A DNA stretch of 64,000 nt from Butyricimonas sp. Marseille-P3923 (GCF_900184685.1 NZ_FXXL01000003.1:1-64000); one strand, 5' to 3'. Shown: positions 42,726 to 52,372, counted from the stretch's first letter. A program made the numbers and translations. The notes: generated from the sequence alone by a model not told the origin.

Positions 42726-44984
42726 ATGAATTTAATGACGTTTTGTGTAGCGGGGAGGAAAACATTCTGGTTTTCCTTCCTTCTCTTCCTCTTGCTGCCT
42801 GTTTTTTCGGCGGGTAAGGGGAAAGAGAAAGATTATTTCAAGATATACCGGGAAGGAGATCGGGTGATTTGGGAATTGTCTGCATCTCTCGTGGGGAGGG
42901 AATGGTTGCTGGTGAACCAGATCGCGGCGGTGGGGAACGGTTATTACGCCCAAGTGGGGGATATGTCCGGAGAGCCGAGAATCTTGCAGTTGCGGGAGAG
43001 AGAGAATGGTAGGATGGTGTTGATACAGAAAGCGGTGATGAGTAAGAATGCGGGTTCCAATATGACGGGACTGCCTAAGGCTCCTCATGAGATTGCCGAT
43101 TTTCAGAGTGAGGAGAGCGGCAACGGGAAGGCTTTGCGTTTGGATATCACGTCGTGGGTGGTGAGCGACACGGGGATGGTAGACGGTAAATTGCGGACCC
43201 TGACACTGAAAATCATTTCTCATCCGGATTGCATGGAGATTGTCGGTTGGCGGGAGAGAAAGGGAGGGCAGGTACAGGCGAGTAGTTGTCTGTTTTTGAT
43301 GTCCGGGCAATTGATGCGGCTTCGTTATGAAGATCAGCGGGTGGGGTATTTCAGGAGCAAGCATTTGGTATGCGACGATACGACGGCGAAAGAGGAAGAG
43401 GCGTATTGCATCTCCCGTTGGCGGTTGGAACCCCGCCCGGAAGATATGAAGAAGTATCAGAAGGGAATACTCGTGGAACCTCGGGAACCTATTCTGTTTT
43501 ATATTGATCCGTTGACTCCGGCAAAATGGGTTCCCTATATTGAAATGGCAATCAATAACTGGAAGCCCGTTTTCGAGCGAGCCGGGTTTAAAAATGCCAT
43601 TGAGGCGAGGGTGGCACCGTCGACCGATTCGACTTGGACGTTGGAGTCTTGTCGGGCGGCTATCGTGTATAAGCCGCTCCCGGAAGAAAACGCCTTCGGG
43701 GAACGGTATGCCGACCCGAGGAGCGGGCAGATATATCACGCTCGTATCCAGTGGGGACACGGGTTGGTGGAGTGGTTGAAGGGGAATTACATGATGCAGG
43801 CGGGAGCGAGTGATCCGGGGGTATTCACGGAAGGGATTTCGGATGAATGGTTGGGTACATTGCTGTCGGTGATTGTTTCGCACGAGGTGGGACACACGTT
43901 GGGACTAACTCATAACATGGGGGCGAGTTCCGTTGTGCCCGTGGAGAAGTTGCGGGATAACGAATGGTTGACGGAAAACGGTATTTCCACTTCTCTTATG
44001 GATTATTCGAGGTTTAATTATGTGGCACAACCCGGGGACGGCATCGAGCGGAAAAATTTGATTCCCCGGATAAACACGTATGATTACTGGGCTATCGAAT
44101 GGGGCTATCGTTTGTTCCCGAAAATAAAGACATTGGAGGAAGAGCACGCGCACGTGTCCGCTAGGGTCGGAGAGGAGCAAAAGAAGTGGGGACAATGGTT
44201 CGGGGCACAGAATACTTCGGGAGATCCCCGTTGCCAATCGGAAGATTTGGGGGATGATTTGGTGGAAGCGAATACTTACGGGATAGCCAATTTGAAGCGG
44301 GTGTTGGAGCAATTGGAGAGGTGGGGCCCGGATGCAGATGGCAGTTACACGACTTTCCGGAATATGTATGACCGGATCATCTTTATCGGAGAGCAAAATG
44401 TACCCCGGGGACAGTTTTATTTTTACATGCAACAGGTGGTGAATATCGTGGGCGGCAGTTATGTAAATTATGACGAGAAGGAACAAGCAGAGAGAACGCC
44501 GGTGGAGAGGGAGTATCAGCGTCGGGCGATGATGTTTCTGGGAGAACAGGTGTTTACCACTCCCGAATGGTTGTTGAAACCGATGTTGTCGGGAAAAGTG
44601 GAGAATGATCCGTTACGTTTCATTGAATTGGTGCAAACCGGGGTTTTGACGATGTTGGTTGGCAAAGGGAGTGGCTTACCGGAGAGGGATTCCGTTGGAA
44701 ATTATACACGGACGGACTTTTTCGAGGATTTAAATCGGATCATCTGGCAAGACGTGTTGTCGGGAGAGATGCCGGATGTTTACAGGCAGAACTTGCAACA
44801 CAGTTTCTTGCGGCAAGTCAGTTCTTACGGTTCGAGAGGCGGGCCGCAGGCAATCCGATTCTACAAAGGGTATATGGCAGATATGCAGGGAAAATTGAAA
44901 CAAGTTAGTGTGGCAAACACGGACGAGCGATTCGGTGTCTATTGCCGGGATTTGATTCAGCGTATGAATAGGTTTTTAAAGTAA
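42726..44984 (+). CDS. Secreted zinc-dependent metalloprotease (DUF5117/DUF4953 type)
   Basis: A 752-residue secreted protease with an N-terminal signal peptide (FWFSFLLFLLLPVFSAG). The N-terminal DUF5117-like region is followed by the catalytic domain with the extended zinc site H386-E387-x-x-H390-x5-H396 in SHEVGHTLGLTHNMGASSVV, then MDYSRFNYVAQPGDG, the Met-turn region of metzincin-like enzymes. The C-terminal DUF4953-like part follows. It would digest protein or peptide for import by the SusCD pair. A close paralogue lacking the metal ligands lies immediately downstream. Confidence 0.9.
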   Translation: MNLMTFCVAGRKTFWFSFLLFLLLPVFSAGKGKEKDYFKIYREGDRVIWELSASLVGREWLLVNQIAAVGNGYYAQVGDMSGEPRILQLRERENGRMVLIQKAVMSKNAGSNMTGLPKAPHEIADFQSEESGNGKALRLDITSWVVSDTGMVDGKLRTLTLKIISHPDCMEIVGWRERKGGQVQASSCLFLMSGQLMRLRYEDQRVGYFRSKHLVCDDTTAKEEEAYCISRWRLEPRPEDMKKYQKGILVEPREPILFYIDPLTPAKWVPYIEMAINNWKPVFERAGFKNAIEARVAPSTDSTWTLESCRAAIVYKPLPEENAFGERYADPRSGQIYHARIQWGHGLVEWLKGNYMMQAGASDPGVFTEGISDEWLGTLLSVIVSHEVGHTLGLTHNMGASSVVPVEKLRDNEWLTENGISTSLMDYSRFNYVAQPGDGIERKNLIPRINTYDYWAIEWGYRLFPKIKTLEEEHAHVSARVGEEQKKWGQWFGAQNTSGDPRCQSEDLGDDLVEANTYGIANLKRVLEQLERWGPDADGSYTTFRNMYDRIIFIGEQNVPRGQFYFYMQQVVNIVGGSYVNYDEKEQAERTPVEREYQRRAMMFLGEQVFTTPEWLLKPMLSGKVENDPLRFIELVQTGVLTMLVGKGSGLPERDSVGNYTRTDFFEDLNRIIWQDVLSGEMPDVYRQNLQHSFLRQVSSYGSRGGPQAIRFYKGYMADMQGKLKQVSVANTDERFGVYCRDLIQRMNRFLK

Positions 44985-44990
44985 AAGGAG

Positions 44991-47174
44991 ATGTATTGTA
45001 TGTATCGGAAAATATTTTGTATTCTGTTGCTTATCCGGGTGTTGTGCATCGGTGATGGTTATGCGTCTGCTTTTCGAGTGTACGCTTCCGGGGAGAAATG
45101 TCTGTTGGAAATGCCCCGGGAGATGTTGGGAAGGACTTTTTTGGTCGTGAGTCGTTTGGATTCAGTGCACGAGAATCGTACCTATCAGCCGGGGAGCCGA
45201 TGGGGAAAGGAGAGAACCGTCATTTTCAGACCGGGGGAAGCCGGGAAGGTGGATGTGTATCTGCCGGATTATCGTTTTGACGAAAGAGAAACTTCTCCGG
45301 GGATGAGGAGATTGTTAGCCCGTGGCAAGGTGGAGTTGCCTGCCATGAATTGCCCGATTCTGAATGAATCTTCCGATTATATCGTGATAGATGTGACGGG
45401 GATGATGAAAGGGGGACAACCGTTGTTTGATGGCGAGGGAAAGGAAATTGTGCGTTTTCGTGGAGAGAATGATCGTTTCTATTGCACGGTAATGCGGGAA
45501 ATGCCTGCCATACGTCGTGAGTGGAAACGGGAAGGAGATAAAATGACCGGGATGCCGGTGACAACCACGTTCTTCCTGTTACCGGATGTCCCGTGGCAAG
45601 CACGGGAAAGAGACAGGAGAGTGGGGTTTTCTTCTGTTTCGTACGATTATTTTAAGGATGAGAGTACGGGCGTGCGTACTCGCCATGTTGTGAGGAGATG
45701 GGCGTTAGAGCCTCGTGACATGGGGGCGTACGAGCAGGGGAAGTTGATGGAACCTCACGAGCCGATAGTGTTTTATCTCGATCCCGCGATTCCTGCTTGT
45801 TGGCGACCTTATTTTGTCCGGGCTGTCGAGGACTGGCAGCGGGCTTTTGAGGCTACCGGATTCAAGAATGCTATCGTTGCACGGGAATTGCCGGGAGAAC
45901 TGTCGCGGGAAATATCGTCGTTGAGCGGGGTAATTCTTTATCAGGATTCCTTGCGGGGAGAGGTCGTGGATGTGAATGTCGATCCCCGGAGCGGGCAAAT
46001 TGTACAAGCCCGGGTGCATTGGTCGCCGCAAGTGTTGGATTCTTTGAGATACGAATGGATCGCAAGGAGTGCTCTATGGAAAGCGGGAGATCATTCCGGG
46101 GAAACGGAGAAACAAATCACGGGTAATCTGATCCGTGTAACGGTAGGACAAAGGGTAGGTATAGCTTTGGGGTTATTGCCGAACAGGCTTGCCTCTGCAT
46201 GGATTCCCGTGGAGAATTTGCGGGATAGAGTTGGGGAAATGTCATCCTCTATCATGGGGGGTGTCATGCTGAACACGGTGGCACAGCCGGAAGATATGGT
46301 CGGAATGGCGGGTATGTTTCCCGTGGTGGGGGAGTATGATTGTTGGGCGATCAATTGGGGATATCGTTACGGGGAAAAGGAATGTGCTGCGGCATTGTTG
46401 GCAAATATGGCACGACCGGAGTTCCGGTGGTGTGACAATTCACGGGCTGTTGCTAATTTAGAGAATCAAGGAGATGATCCGATAGCGAGTGTGGGCTACA
46501 CTTTGGAGAACGTGAAGCGGATGTTCGCGGGCAAGCGTGACACGACGGGGTGGGTGTCATGGGTACGACACGCCGGAGAGAAAACAGGAGTATTGTACAC
46601 TACCGTGTTGCCCGTTCTTCAGCAATTTGGCGGTATGGAGGTCCGACCGGAAGCCTCTTGTGCGTATGTACCCGTGCTTTTCCCCGTGGGACGGGAGCGA
46701 CAGGAAAAAGCGATGGAGTTTCTAGTTCGGGAGGTTTTTGCCACGCCGCAATGGTTGATACGTTCGGCGTTAATCCGAAAAGCCGGAATCGATCCGGTAG
46801 AAATGATTACAAGTTGGCAAAGCGCCGTGCTTGAGTTTTTATTTGAAACAAGTATAAGCCGGTTTGCTTTGAATAACATCATGTCCGGGGAGGATTCCCC
46901 CTACACGGCAGATGAATTTTTAGACGGTCTGTATCGGGCTATATGGGTTGATGCGGGACATGAAGATGCTTGTATGAAGGCTTTGCGGTTGCGTTACTTG
47001 GAGATCGTTGGGAAAGTTGCGCGAGGGTATGCCAAAAGTAATGAGTCGGTAGCTTTGCGGGTGCATTTGCGTAAACTGCACGGAAGGATTGAACAAGCCT
47101 TGTCCGGAACGGTTGGCGGGGTGGAACGGGAGAGTTGGATGAGTTATAAAACTAAAATAGAGGATGTATTATAG
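44991..47174 (+). CDS. Inactivated paralogue of the zinc metalloprotease (pseudoprotease)
   Basis: A 727-residue secreted protein colinear with the preceding metalloprotease: shared LIRVTVGQRVGIALGLLPNR aligns with the zinc-site segment of its neighbour, and IPVENLRD, NTVAQPEDM and YDCWAINWGYR align further on. All catalytic positions are changed: His386 to Gln387, Glu387 to Arg388, His390 to Ile391, and His396 to Pro397. The frame is fully open over 727 codons, so the gene is maintained as a non-catalytic protein, perhaps a substrate-binding or regulatory partner of the active protease. Six bases separate the two genes. Confidence 0.85.
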   Translation: MYCMYRKIFCILLLIRVLCIGDGYASAFRVYASGEKCLLEMPREMLGRTFLVVSRLDSVHENRTYQPGSRWGKERTVIFRPGEAGKVDVYLPDYRFDERETSPGMRRLLARGKVELPAMNCPILNESSDYIVIDVTGMMKGGQPLFDGEGKEIVRFRGENDRFYCTVMREMPAIRREWKREGDKMTGMPVTTTFFLLPDVPWQARERDRRVGFSSVSYDYFKDESTGVRTRHVVRRWALEPRDMGAYEQGKLMEPHEPIVFYLDPAIPACWRPYFVRAVEDWQRAFEATGFKNAIVARELPGELSREISSLSGVILYQDSLRGEVVDVNVDPRSGQIVQARVHWSPQVLDSLRYEWIARSALWKAGDHSGETEKQITGNLIRVTVGQRVGIALGLLPNRLASAWIPVENLRDRVGEMSSSIMGGVMLNTVAQPEDMVGMAGMFPVVGEYDCWAINWGYRYGEKECAAALLANMARPEFRWCDNSRAVANLENQGDDPIASVGYTLENVKRMFAGKRDTTGWVSWVRHAGEKTGVLYTTVLPVLQQFGGMEVRPEASCAYVPVLFPVGRERQEKAMEFLVREVFATPQWLIRSALIRKAGIDPVEMITSWQSAVLEFLFETSISRFALNNIMSGEDSPYTADEFLDGLYRAIWVDAGHEDACMKALRLRYLEIVGKVARGYAKSNESVALRVHLRKLHGRIEQALSGTVGGVERESWMSYKTKIEDVL

Positions 47175-47201
47175 TATGTTGTAAATTAAAAAAAGAAACG
47201 T

Positions 47202-48476
47202 ATGAAATTGATTATTATTATTGCATTGGTGCTTTGTATGCCGGGCCTTACGAGGGCACAAGAACAGGGAATCCGCTTTGACAAGAGCATGAGTTGGCGG
47301 GAAGTGGTTGAAAAGGCCACGCGGGAGAATAAATATATCTACGTGGACGTTATGGCCACGTGGTGCGGACCTTGTCAAGCTATGGTTAAGAATATCTTTC
47401 CTCAAAGGGAGGTCGGAGATTTCTACAACGAGCATTTTATCTGCGTCAAATTGCAAACGGACAAAACCGCCAAGGACGACGAGTACGTGAAGGCTTGGCA
47501 CAAGGAGGTGAACGATATATGCACGAAAGCGAAAATCAAGGTGTTGCCCACGTCTTTATACTATAACCCGCAAGGGGAGTTGGTGCATATCATCCCGGGC
47601 GGGATGCCTGATGCCGGGCGTTTCGTGGAGGCGGGCAAAATAGCCTTGGACGAGAACCGGCAAATATTCACGTGTTTGAAAAAATACGAGGCAGGGGAGC
47701 GTGACGTGGAGTTCCTGTATGAATTGTCCGTGAACTTCTTGATGTTGGGCGATAAGGTGATGGCGAGAAAGGTGGGTAATACTTTTTGGCAGACGATAAC
47801 CCCGGAAGAACGGTTACTGGACAAGGGTATCCGTTATGCCGCCGATTTTTTCGAGAGTGTTGACGACGCCATGCTCCCTCTTTTCATGGATCATCCGGAG
47901 CGGGTCGATGCCGTACTCGGGAAAGGAGTGGCGGATCAGAAAGTAATACGGGCAATCGAGGCGAAATACATCAATCCGCTGATGAAGGATTCCGTGAATA
48001 TACCCGATTGGGACGGGCTTTACCGGGAATTAACGGAGAGATACCCGAAGAAACAAGAGAGTATCCGGAAAATGTTATTGAACCGGAAATTAGGATACGG
48101 GCAACGGTATCATAATGATGGGCTTTGTGCCGCCGCGCTGAAAGAGTTGTTGCCTATCTGTTGGGAGGAAGGGAGTGAGGTGTTGATTCCTAATTACGCG
48201 TACGAATTGGGACGCAAGGCTCAAGACAAAGAAGCGGGTAAAATTGCCCTCGAGTGGCTGGAGCGCACGTTGGATGAAACGAACGCTTATCAGTTGTTGA
48301 ATTACGCGGATATCCTTTTCTTGAACAAACAAAAGGGGAAAGGGTTGAAATGCGTGAACACGGCGTTGAAGCTGACCGAGGAAGGGAGTAAACTACACGA
48401 GAGGGCAATGGAAATGAAAAAGAAAAATGCCCGGGAAATGAAGTTTTTAAAGCAAGTGATGAATGAAATTAATTAA
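47202..48476 (+). CDS. Periplasmic thioredoxin-fold protein (first copy)
   Basis: A 424-residue exported protein: signal peptide (LIIIIALVLCMPGLTRAQ), thioredoxin domain with redox pair Cys55/Cys58 in VMATWCGPCQAMVKN, then about 270 residues of helical repeats without clear family. It probably reduces or oxidises disulfides in imported peptides or in the proteases of this operon. A paralogue with a nearly identical N-terminal half overlaps its 3' end. Confidence 0.88.
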   Translation: MKLIIIIALVLCMPGLTRAQEQGIRFDKSMSWREVVEKATRENKYIYVDVMATWCGPCQAMVKNIFPQREVGDFYNEHFICVKLQTDKTAKDDEYVKAWHKEVNDICTKAKIKVLPTSLYYNPQGELVHIIPGGMPDAGRFVEAGKIALDENRQIFTCLKKYEAGERDVEFLYELSVNFLMLGDKVMARKVGNTFWQTITPEERLLDKGIRYAADFFESVDDAMLPLFMDHPERVDAVLGKGVADQKVIRAIEAKYINPLMKDSVNIPDWDGLYRELTERYPKKQESIRKMLLNRKLGYGQRYHNDGLCAAALKELLPICWEEGSEVLIPNYAYELGRKAQDKEAGKIALEWLERTLDETNAYQLLNYADILFLNKQKGKGLKCVNTALKLTEEGSKLHERAMEMKKKNAREMKFLKQVMNEIN

Positions 48477-49722
48477 AACAGTTATGAGGTTTAAAGTGCT
48501 CGTGTTATTGGCTTTATTGTTTCCGGTGGGGACAATTGCCCAAGAGAATAAAGGTATCCGGTTTGATAAAAGCATGAGTTGGGAAGAGGTCGTGAAAAAG
48601 GCAACACGAGAGAATAAATACATCTTTATGGATGTCATGGCGACGTGGTGCGGACCTTGTCAAGCCATGGCACAAGCCGTTTTCCCGAACGAGGAAGTCG
48701 GGAACTTTTTTAACGAGCATTTTGTTTGCGTGAAGCTACAACTTAATAAAACGGCAAACGATGACGAGTATGTCAAAGCATGGTATCAAGAAGCGGAAAA
48801 GATACAAAAGACCTACAAGATACAGAGTGTACCGACTTTACTTTTCTTTAATTCCAAAGGGGAGATTGTGCATTCCATGCCGGGAGCGACGAATAATGCC
48901 GGTGCTTTTATCGAGTTGGGAAAGAATGCTTTGGACGAGAAGCAACAGTTGTACACCCGTTTACGTGCATTTGAGGCGGGAGAACGGGACGTGGAATTTC
49001 TCTACGACCTGTCAATTGATTTCGCCATGCGGCGGGATGGGGTGAATGCCATGAAGGTCGCCAATGTCTTCTGGCAGACCATTACTCCCGAGGAGCGGGT
49101 TTTGGAGAAAGGAATCCGTTATGCCAATGATTTCATGTCCGGTACGCGGGATGAAACTTTTAGGTTCTTTCTGGAACACCCGGAAGAAGTGGATGCCGTT
49201 CTGGGGGAAGGCAGTGCCAAGAAAAAAGTGGTGGGGCTTATCGAGCGGGAAATGGTTCTGCCTCTCGTGAATGACTCCGCTAGAATGCCGGAATGGGACG
49301 GTATTTATAACGACTTGTGTGTGAAATACCCTTCATTAGAGAAGAATTTTAAAGAAATGGTATCTAACCGGAAAATGTATTATGCCCAAAGATACCGCAA
49401 AGACGATCTGTATTTGGAAGCTTTGTTGGAATTAATCCCCATATACGGGGAACAGGAAAACGGTACATTGGCAAGATCGTACGCCCATCAATTGGGGAAA
49501 AAGGCACAGAATCGGGAACAAAGAAATATAGCCTTGAAATGGTTGAAAGAGAAGTTGGACGAAAAAGATGCGGTAGGGATGGCGTATTATGCGGAGATAC
49601 TTTTCTTGTCCGGGCAGAAGAAAGAGGGTAGAAAATACATCGACTTAGCTGTCAAGTCCATGAGTCAGGGGGATTTTGTTTACACGGAAGTGAAAAGGAT
49701 AAAAGAGGAATACGGCAATTAA
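48463..49722 (+). CDS. Periplasmic thioredoxin-fold protein (second copy)
   Basis: A 419-residue paralogue of the preceding gene (KSMSWEEVVKKATRENKYIF against KSMSWREVVEKATRENKYIY), with redox pair Cys63/Cys66 in MATWCGPCQAMAQ. Signal peptide FKVLVLLALLFPVGTIAQ. The annotated ATG at 48463 overlaps the previous stop by 14 bases; ATG 48484 (MRFKVLV) would also give a good signal peptide. Last gene of the operon, closed by the terminator at 49735-49768. Tandem duplication is the simplest origin. Confidence 0.88.
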   Translation: MKLIKTVMRFKVLVLLALLFPVGTIAQENKGIRFDKSMSWEEVVKKATRENKYIFMDVMATWCGPCQAMAQAVFPNEEVGNFFNEHFVCVKLQLNKTANDDEYVKAWYQEAEKIQKTYKIQSVPTLLFFNSKGEIVHSMPGATNNAGAFIELGKNALDEKQQLYTRLRAFEAGERDVEFLYDLSIDFAMRRDGVNAMKVANVFWQTITPEERVLEKGIRYANDFMSGTRDETFRFFLEHPEEVDAVLGEGSAKKKVVGLIEREMVLPLVNDSARMPEWDGIYNDLCVKYPSLEKNFKEMVSNRKMYYAQRYRKDDLYLEALLELIPIYGEQENGTLARSYAHQLGKKAQNREQRNIALKWLKEKLDEKDAVGMAYYAEILFLSGQKKEGRKYIDLAVKSMSQGDFVYTEVKRIKEEYGN

Positions 49723-49734
49723 AAAGCGGGTAAT

Positions 49735-49768
49735 GAAAAAAGGGCGTGCATAATCACGCCCTTTTTGT
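49735..49768. terminator. Bidirectional terminator between operon 1 and kbl
   Basis: Stem GGGCGTG/CACGCCC (49742-49761) with loop CATAAT, an A-run before and a T-run after. It closes the + strand SusCD operon and the minus-strand kbl gene. Confidence 0.9.
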
Positions 49769-49785
49769 ATATAAGATAATCTCGT

Positions 49786-50976
49786 TTACTTGATGACCCC
49801 GAGTTTCTTACCGATCTTGATAAAGGCAGCCAAGGCACGATCCAGTTGCTCGCGAGTGTGTGCGGCTGACAATTGGATACGGATGCGGGCTTGTCCTTTC
49901 GGTACAACCGGGTAGTAGAATCCTGTAACGTAGATGTTTTCTTTTTGCAGTTCGGCAGCGAATTGTTGTGAAAGCACTGCATCGTAAAGCATCAAGGCAC
50001 AGATGGCTGATTCGGACGGTTTCAAGTCAAATCCGGCTTCCGTCAATTTAGCGCGGAAGTAGTTGGCGTTGTCCATCACGCGGTCTCTCAATTCGGTGCT
50101 CTTTGTCAGCATGTCGAATACGGCGATAGATGCACCGCAAATTGCCGGGGACAAGGAGTTAGAGAACAGGTAAGGTCTTGAACGTTGACGCAGCATGTCG
50201 ATGATTTCTTTCTTGCCGGTCGTGTATCCGCCCATGGCACCACCGAGAGCTTTACCGAGGGTTCCGGTGAAGATATCCACCCGGTTCATGCAATTGTGGT
50301 GTTCGGCTGAACCGCGTCCAGTCTTACCAATGAATCCGGCAGCGTGGCTGTCGTCAACCATTACGAGTGCGTTGTATTTTTCAGCCAAGTCACAGATTTC
50401 GTTCATCTTGGCGATATCCCCGTCCATGGAGAACACACCGTCGGTAACGATGATGCGGTAGCGTTGAGCTTGAGAAATCTTCAATTGTTCCTCTAGGTCA
50501 GCCATGTTGGCATGTTTGTATCTGTAACGTACGGCTTTGCAAAGACGAACTCCGTCGATGATGGAAGCGTGGTTCAATTCATCGGAGATGATGGCATCTT
50601 CCTGTCCGAACAATGGTTCGAATCCCCCGCCATTAGCATCGAAGCAAGCGGCGTAGAGAATCGTGTCTTCCGTGCCGAAGAATTGAGAAATTTTAGCTTC
50701 CAGTTCCTTGTGTATATCTTGAGTTCCGCAAATAAAACGTACAGAAGACATACCGTAACCGCGGCTGTCCAATGCTTTCTTGGCACCCTCGATGACCGTC
50801 GGGTTGGAAGAAAGTCCTAAATAGTTGTTCGCACAAAAGTTTAACACTGTTTCTCCCGTGGCAAGTTTAATCTCCGCATCTTGCGGGGTCACGATAATTC
50901 TTTCGCTTTTGTATAAGCCGGCGTCTTTTATCGACTGTAATTCAGTCTTTAAAAAGTCTTGAAATTTTCCGTACAT
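49786..50976 (-). CDS. kbl: Glycine C-acetyltransferase (2-amino-3-ketobutyrate CoA ligase)
   Basis: PLP enzyme of threonine/glycine interconversion: glycine plus acetyl-CoA to 2-amino-3-ketobutyrate and CoA. Features: NFCANNYLGLSSNP, FDANGGGFEPLFGQEDAIIS, VMVDDSHAAGFIGKTGRGSA and the PLP lysine in FTGTLGKALGGAMGGYTTGK. I use the ATG at 50976 (MYGKFQDFLKTELQ), giving 396 residues, close to the E. coli enzyme. A longer frame from 51021 would place the TACTTTTG promoter element inside the gene. No threonine dehydrogenase gene is adjacent. Confidence 0.94.
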   Translation of the reverse strand: MYGKFQDFLKTELQSIKDAGLYKSERIIVTPQDAEIKLATGETVLNFCANNYLGLSSNPTVIEGAKKALDSRGYGMSSVRFICGTQDIHKELEAKISQFFGTEDTILYAACFDANGGGFEPLFGQEDAIISDELNHASIIDGVRLCKAVRYRYKHANMADLEEQLKISQAQRYRIIVTDGVFSMDGDIAKMNEICDLAEKYNALVMVDDSHAAGFIGKTGRGSAEHHNCMNRVDIFTGTLGKALGGAMGGYTTGKKEIIDMLRQRSRPYLFSNSLSPAICGASIAVFDMLTKSTELRDRVMDNANYFRAKLTEAGFDLKPSESAICALMLYDAVLSQQFAAELQKENIYVTGFYYPVVPKGQARIRIQLSAAHTREQLDRALAAFIKIGKKLGVIK

Positions 50977-51008
50977 ATCGCTAATTTTAATGTTTGTTTT
51001 AATGGCCT

Positions 51009-51016
51009 CAAAAGTA
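51009..51016 (-). promoter_or_regulatory. -7 promoter element (TACTTTTG) of kbl
   Basis: Exact TAnnTTTG match on the minus strand 32 bases before the chosen kbl start; a TTG lies 15 bases further upstream, closer than ideal. It supports the shorter start for kbl. Confidence 0.5.
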
Positions 51017-51087
51017 ATCATTTTTTACTTACAACGTATTCGAAAATGAATATATCGTACTTTATTCGGGGAAAAAATTCGAAAGTG

Positions 51088-51660
51088 TTATTTTCTCGTT
51101 TGTTCGTGTTTACGGATAGTTTTGTTCTCCTTTACTGGAGATGATAGTTTCTTATACTTGTCAATAAGTAAACGAATGGTGTCTCTGGTTAATTCAAATC
51201 CGGATAATTCAGGGATTCCTTCCCAAATGACGGTTTTGTCGGGTGCGAGTAATTTGCAATGGGGAAAGGAATCAATCCAGCATTCGTTTATCGTGGTGCT
51301 GGTTGAGTCTGCCGCGCTATAATATTCTATGACGGGCTTTTTCATTTTCTTCACGTCTTTTGCTGTTTGATTGGCGATGCCGATGACCACGAGGTCGTCT
51401 TTAAATTCTTTTGCAATTTCGTTTAGGTGGGGAATTTCTTGTACGCACCAGTAGCACCAGGTGCCCCAGAAATCGATGAGAATGAATTTGCCCGTGGTGT
51501 CCGGGATTTCGGATATCCATTCCTTGATGACAATCGGCGGCATTTTTTGGTTGATGAGTTCTTTGTCTGCACCGGTATCTTTCCCGTGGTTGGATTCTTG
51601 CGCCTGTCCGGAAATACATATGCAGGCAGTCATGCAAAGTAATAATAACATTTTTTTCAT
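51088..51660 (-). CDS. TlpA-like periplasmic thiol-disulfide oxidoreductase
   Basis: A 190-residue exported thioredoxin-like protein: signal peptide MKKMLLLLCMTACICISGQA, then GKFILIDFWGTWCYWCVQEI with the redox pair CYWC, and a TlpA/ResA-like core. I start at ATG 51660; the reading frame extends upstream to 51786 but that part covers a promoter-like element (51690-51720) shared with the fecR gene of system 2. It is divergent from the sigma-factor gene and probably belongs to the same regulon. Confidence 0.88.
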   Translation of the reverse strand: MKKMLLLLCMTACICISGQAQESNHGKDTGADKELINQKMPPIVIKEWISEIPDTTGKFILIDFWGTWCYWCVQEIPHLNEIAKEFKDDLVVIGIANQTAKDVKKMKKPVIEYYSAADSTSTTINECWIDSFPHCKLLAPDKTVIWEGIPELSGFELTRDTIRLLIDKYKKLSSPVKENKTIRKHEQTRK

Positions 51661-51689
51661 AGTATAATAATTCATGTGATTTATATGAA

Positions 51690-51720
51690 GACAGACATGG
51701 AAAATCAAAAATGGGTGAAT
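51690..51720 (-). promoter_or_regulatory. Putative ECF-sigma promoter of the TlpA-like gene
   Basis: Read on the minus strand, this 31-base element starts ATTCACCC and ends TCTGTC; it is 27/31 identical to the element at 52373-52403 upstream of fecR 2. The TTCACCC and TCTGTC blocks are fully conserved and 17 bases apart, the geometry of ECF -35 and -10 boxes. It ends 29 bases before the ATG at 51660. The sigma factor encoded between the two copies is the natural candidate to read them. Confidence 0.65.
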
Positions 51721-51736
51721 AATTTTTCTCTTTTTG

Positions 51737-51766
51737 TTGTAAATAAAATGAAGAGCAGTATTTTTG
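51737..51766 (+). promoter_or_regulatory. Housekeeping promoter of ECF sigma gene 2
   Basis: TTG (51737-51739), 19-base spacer, then TATTTTTG (51759-51766), a match to the Bacteroides -33/-7 pattern with good spacing. The start codon follows at 51788. The sigma gene thus seems to be read by the main sigma factor and not by itself. Confidence 0.6.
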
Positions 51767-51787
51767 TCTATCTGAAATATCGGCAAG

Positions 51788-52363
51788 ATGGTGATAAAAG
51801 ACTGTGTTATTATACAAGCATTGCAAAAAAATTGTAATACCGGAGGAGATTTGTTGTTCGACCGGTATTATAAGCCATTGGTTTTATTTGCCGATTCTTT
51901 GATTACAGACCGGGTGTTTGCCGAGGATTTGGTTCAGGAGGTTTTTTATCGTTTTATGAAAGAACGCGTGTACGAGAATATTGTTCCCGATGCCTTGGGT
52001 ACTTATTTGTTCCGGGCGGTAAAGAATATTTGCGTGAATAGTTTGAATGCTAAAAGGGAGGTGTACTCGGAATTGGAAGTGTTGAAGTGTGATGCTGTCG
52101 AGGAGGAGAGTAAGACTATAGATCCGGAACTGATTGTTGCTATTTACAAGGCGATAGAGGATTTGCCGGCGAAGACGCGTATCGTGGTGCAGGAAATTTT
52201 GATTAAAGGAAGAAAATATAAAGAGGTAGCGGAAGAGAACGGTACGTCTGTTAATACGGTGAAAACGTTGCTTTCTAGTGGGTTGAAGGTGTTGAGAAAT
52301 ACATTCTCCGATTCGAGTATATTATGTCTGTTTATAAAATATGTGCTTAACGGGAAAAATTAA
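51788..52363 (+). CDS. ECF-type RNA polymerase sigma factor (system 2)
   Basis: A 191-residue ECF sigma factor: region 2 in LLFDRYYKPLVLFADSLITD and AEDLVQEVFYRFMKERVYEN, region 4 in LPAKTRIVVQEILIKGRKYK and EVAEENGTSVNTVKTLLSSG. It precedes fecR and susCD on the same strand, the normal arrangement. It is flanked on both sides by a near-identical 31-base element placed as promoter of the neighbouring genes. Confidence 0.93.
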   Translation: MVIKDCVIIQALQKNCNTGGDLLFDRYYKPLVLFADSLITDRVFAEDLVQEVFYRFMKERVYENIVPDALGTYLFRAVKNICVNSLNAKREVYSELEVLKCDAVEEESKTIDPELIVAIYKAIEDLPAKTRIVVQEILIKGRKYKEVAEENGTSVNTVKTLLSSGLKVLRNTFSDSSILCLFIKYVLNGKN

Positions 52364-52372
52364 GTGAAAATC

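Noticed and set aside
42732-43895. Minus-strand open frame of 387 codons opposite the metalloprotease
   Set aside because: Shadow of a gene with clear signal peptide and zinc site; composition (Pro, His, Arg rich) is not protein-like.
49786-51021. Longer kbl start at 51021
   Set aside because: The extra residues have no counterpart in the family and would place the -7 promoter element inside the gene; ATG 50976 fits known length.
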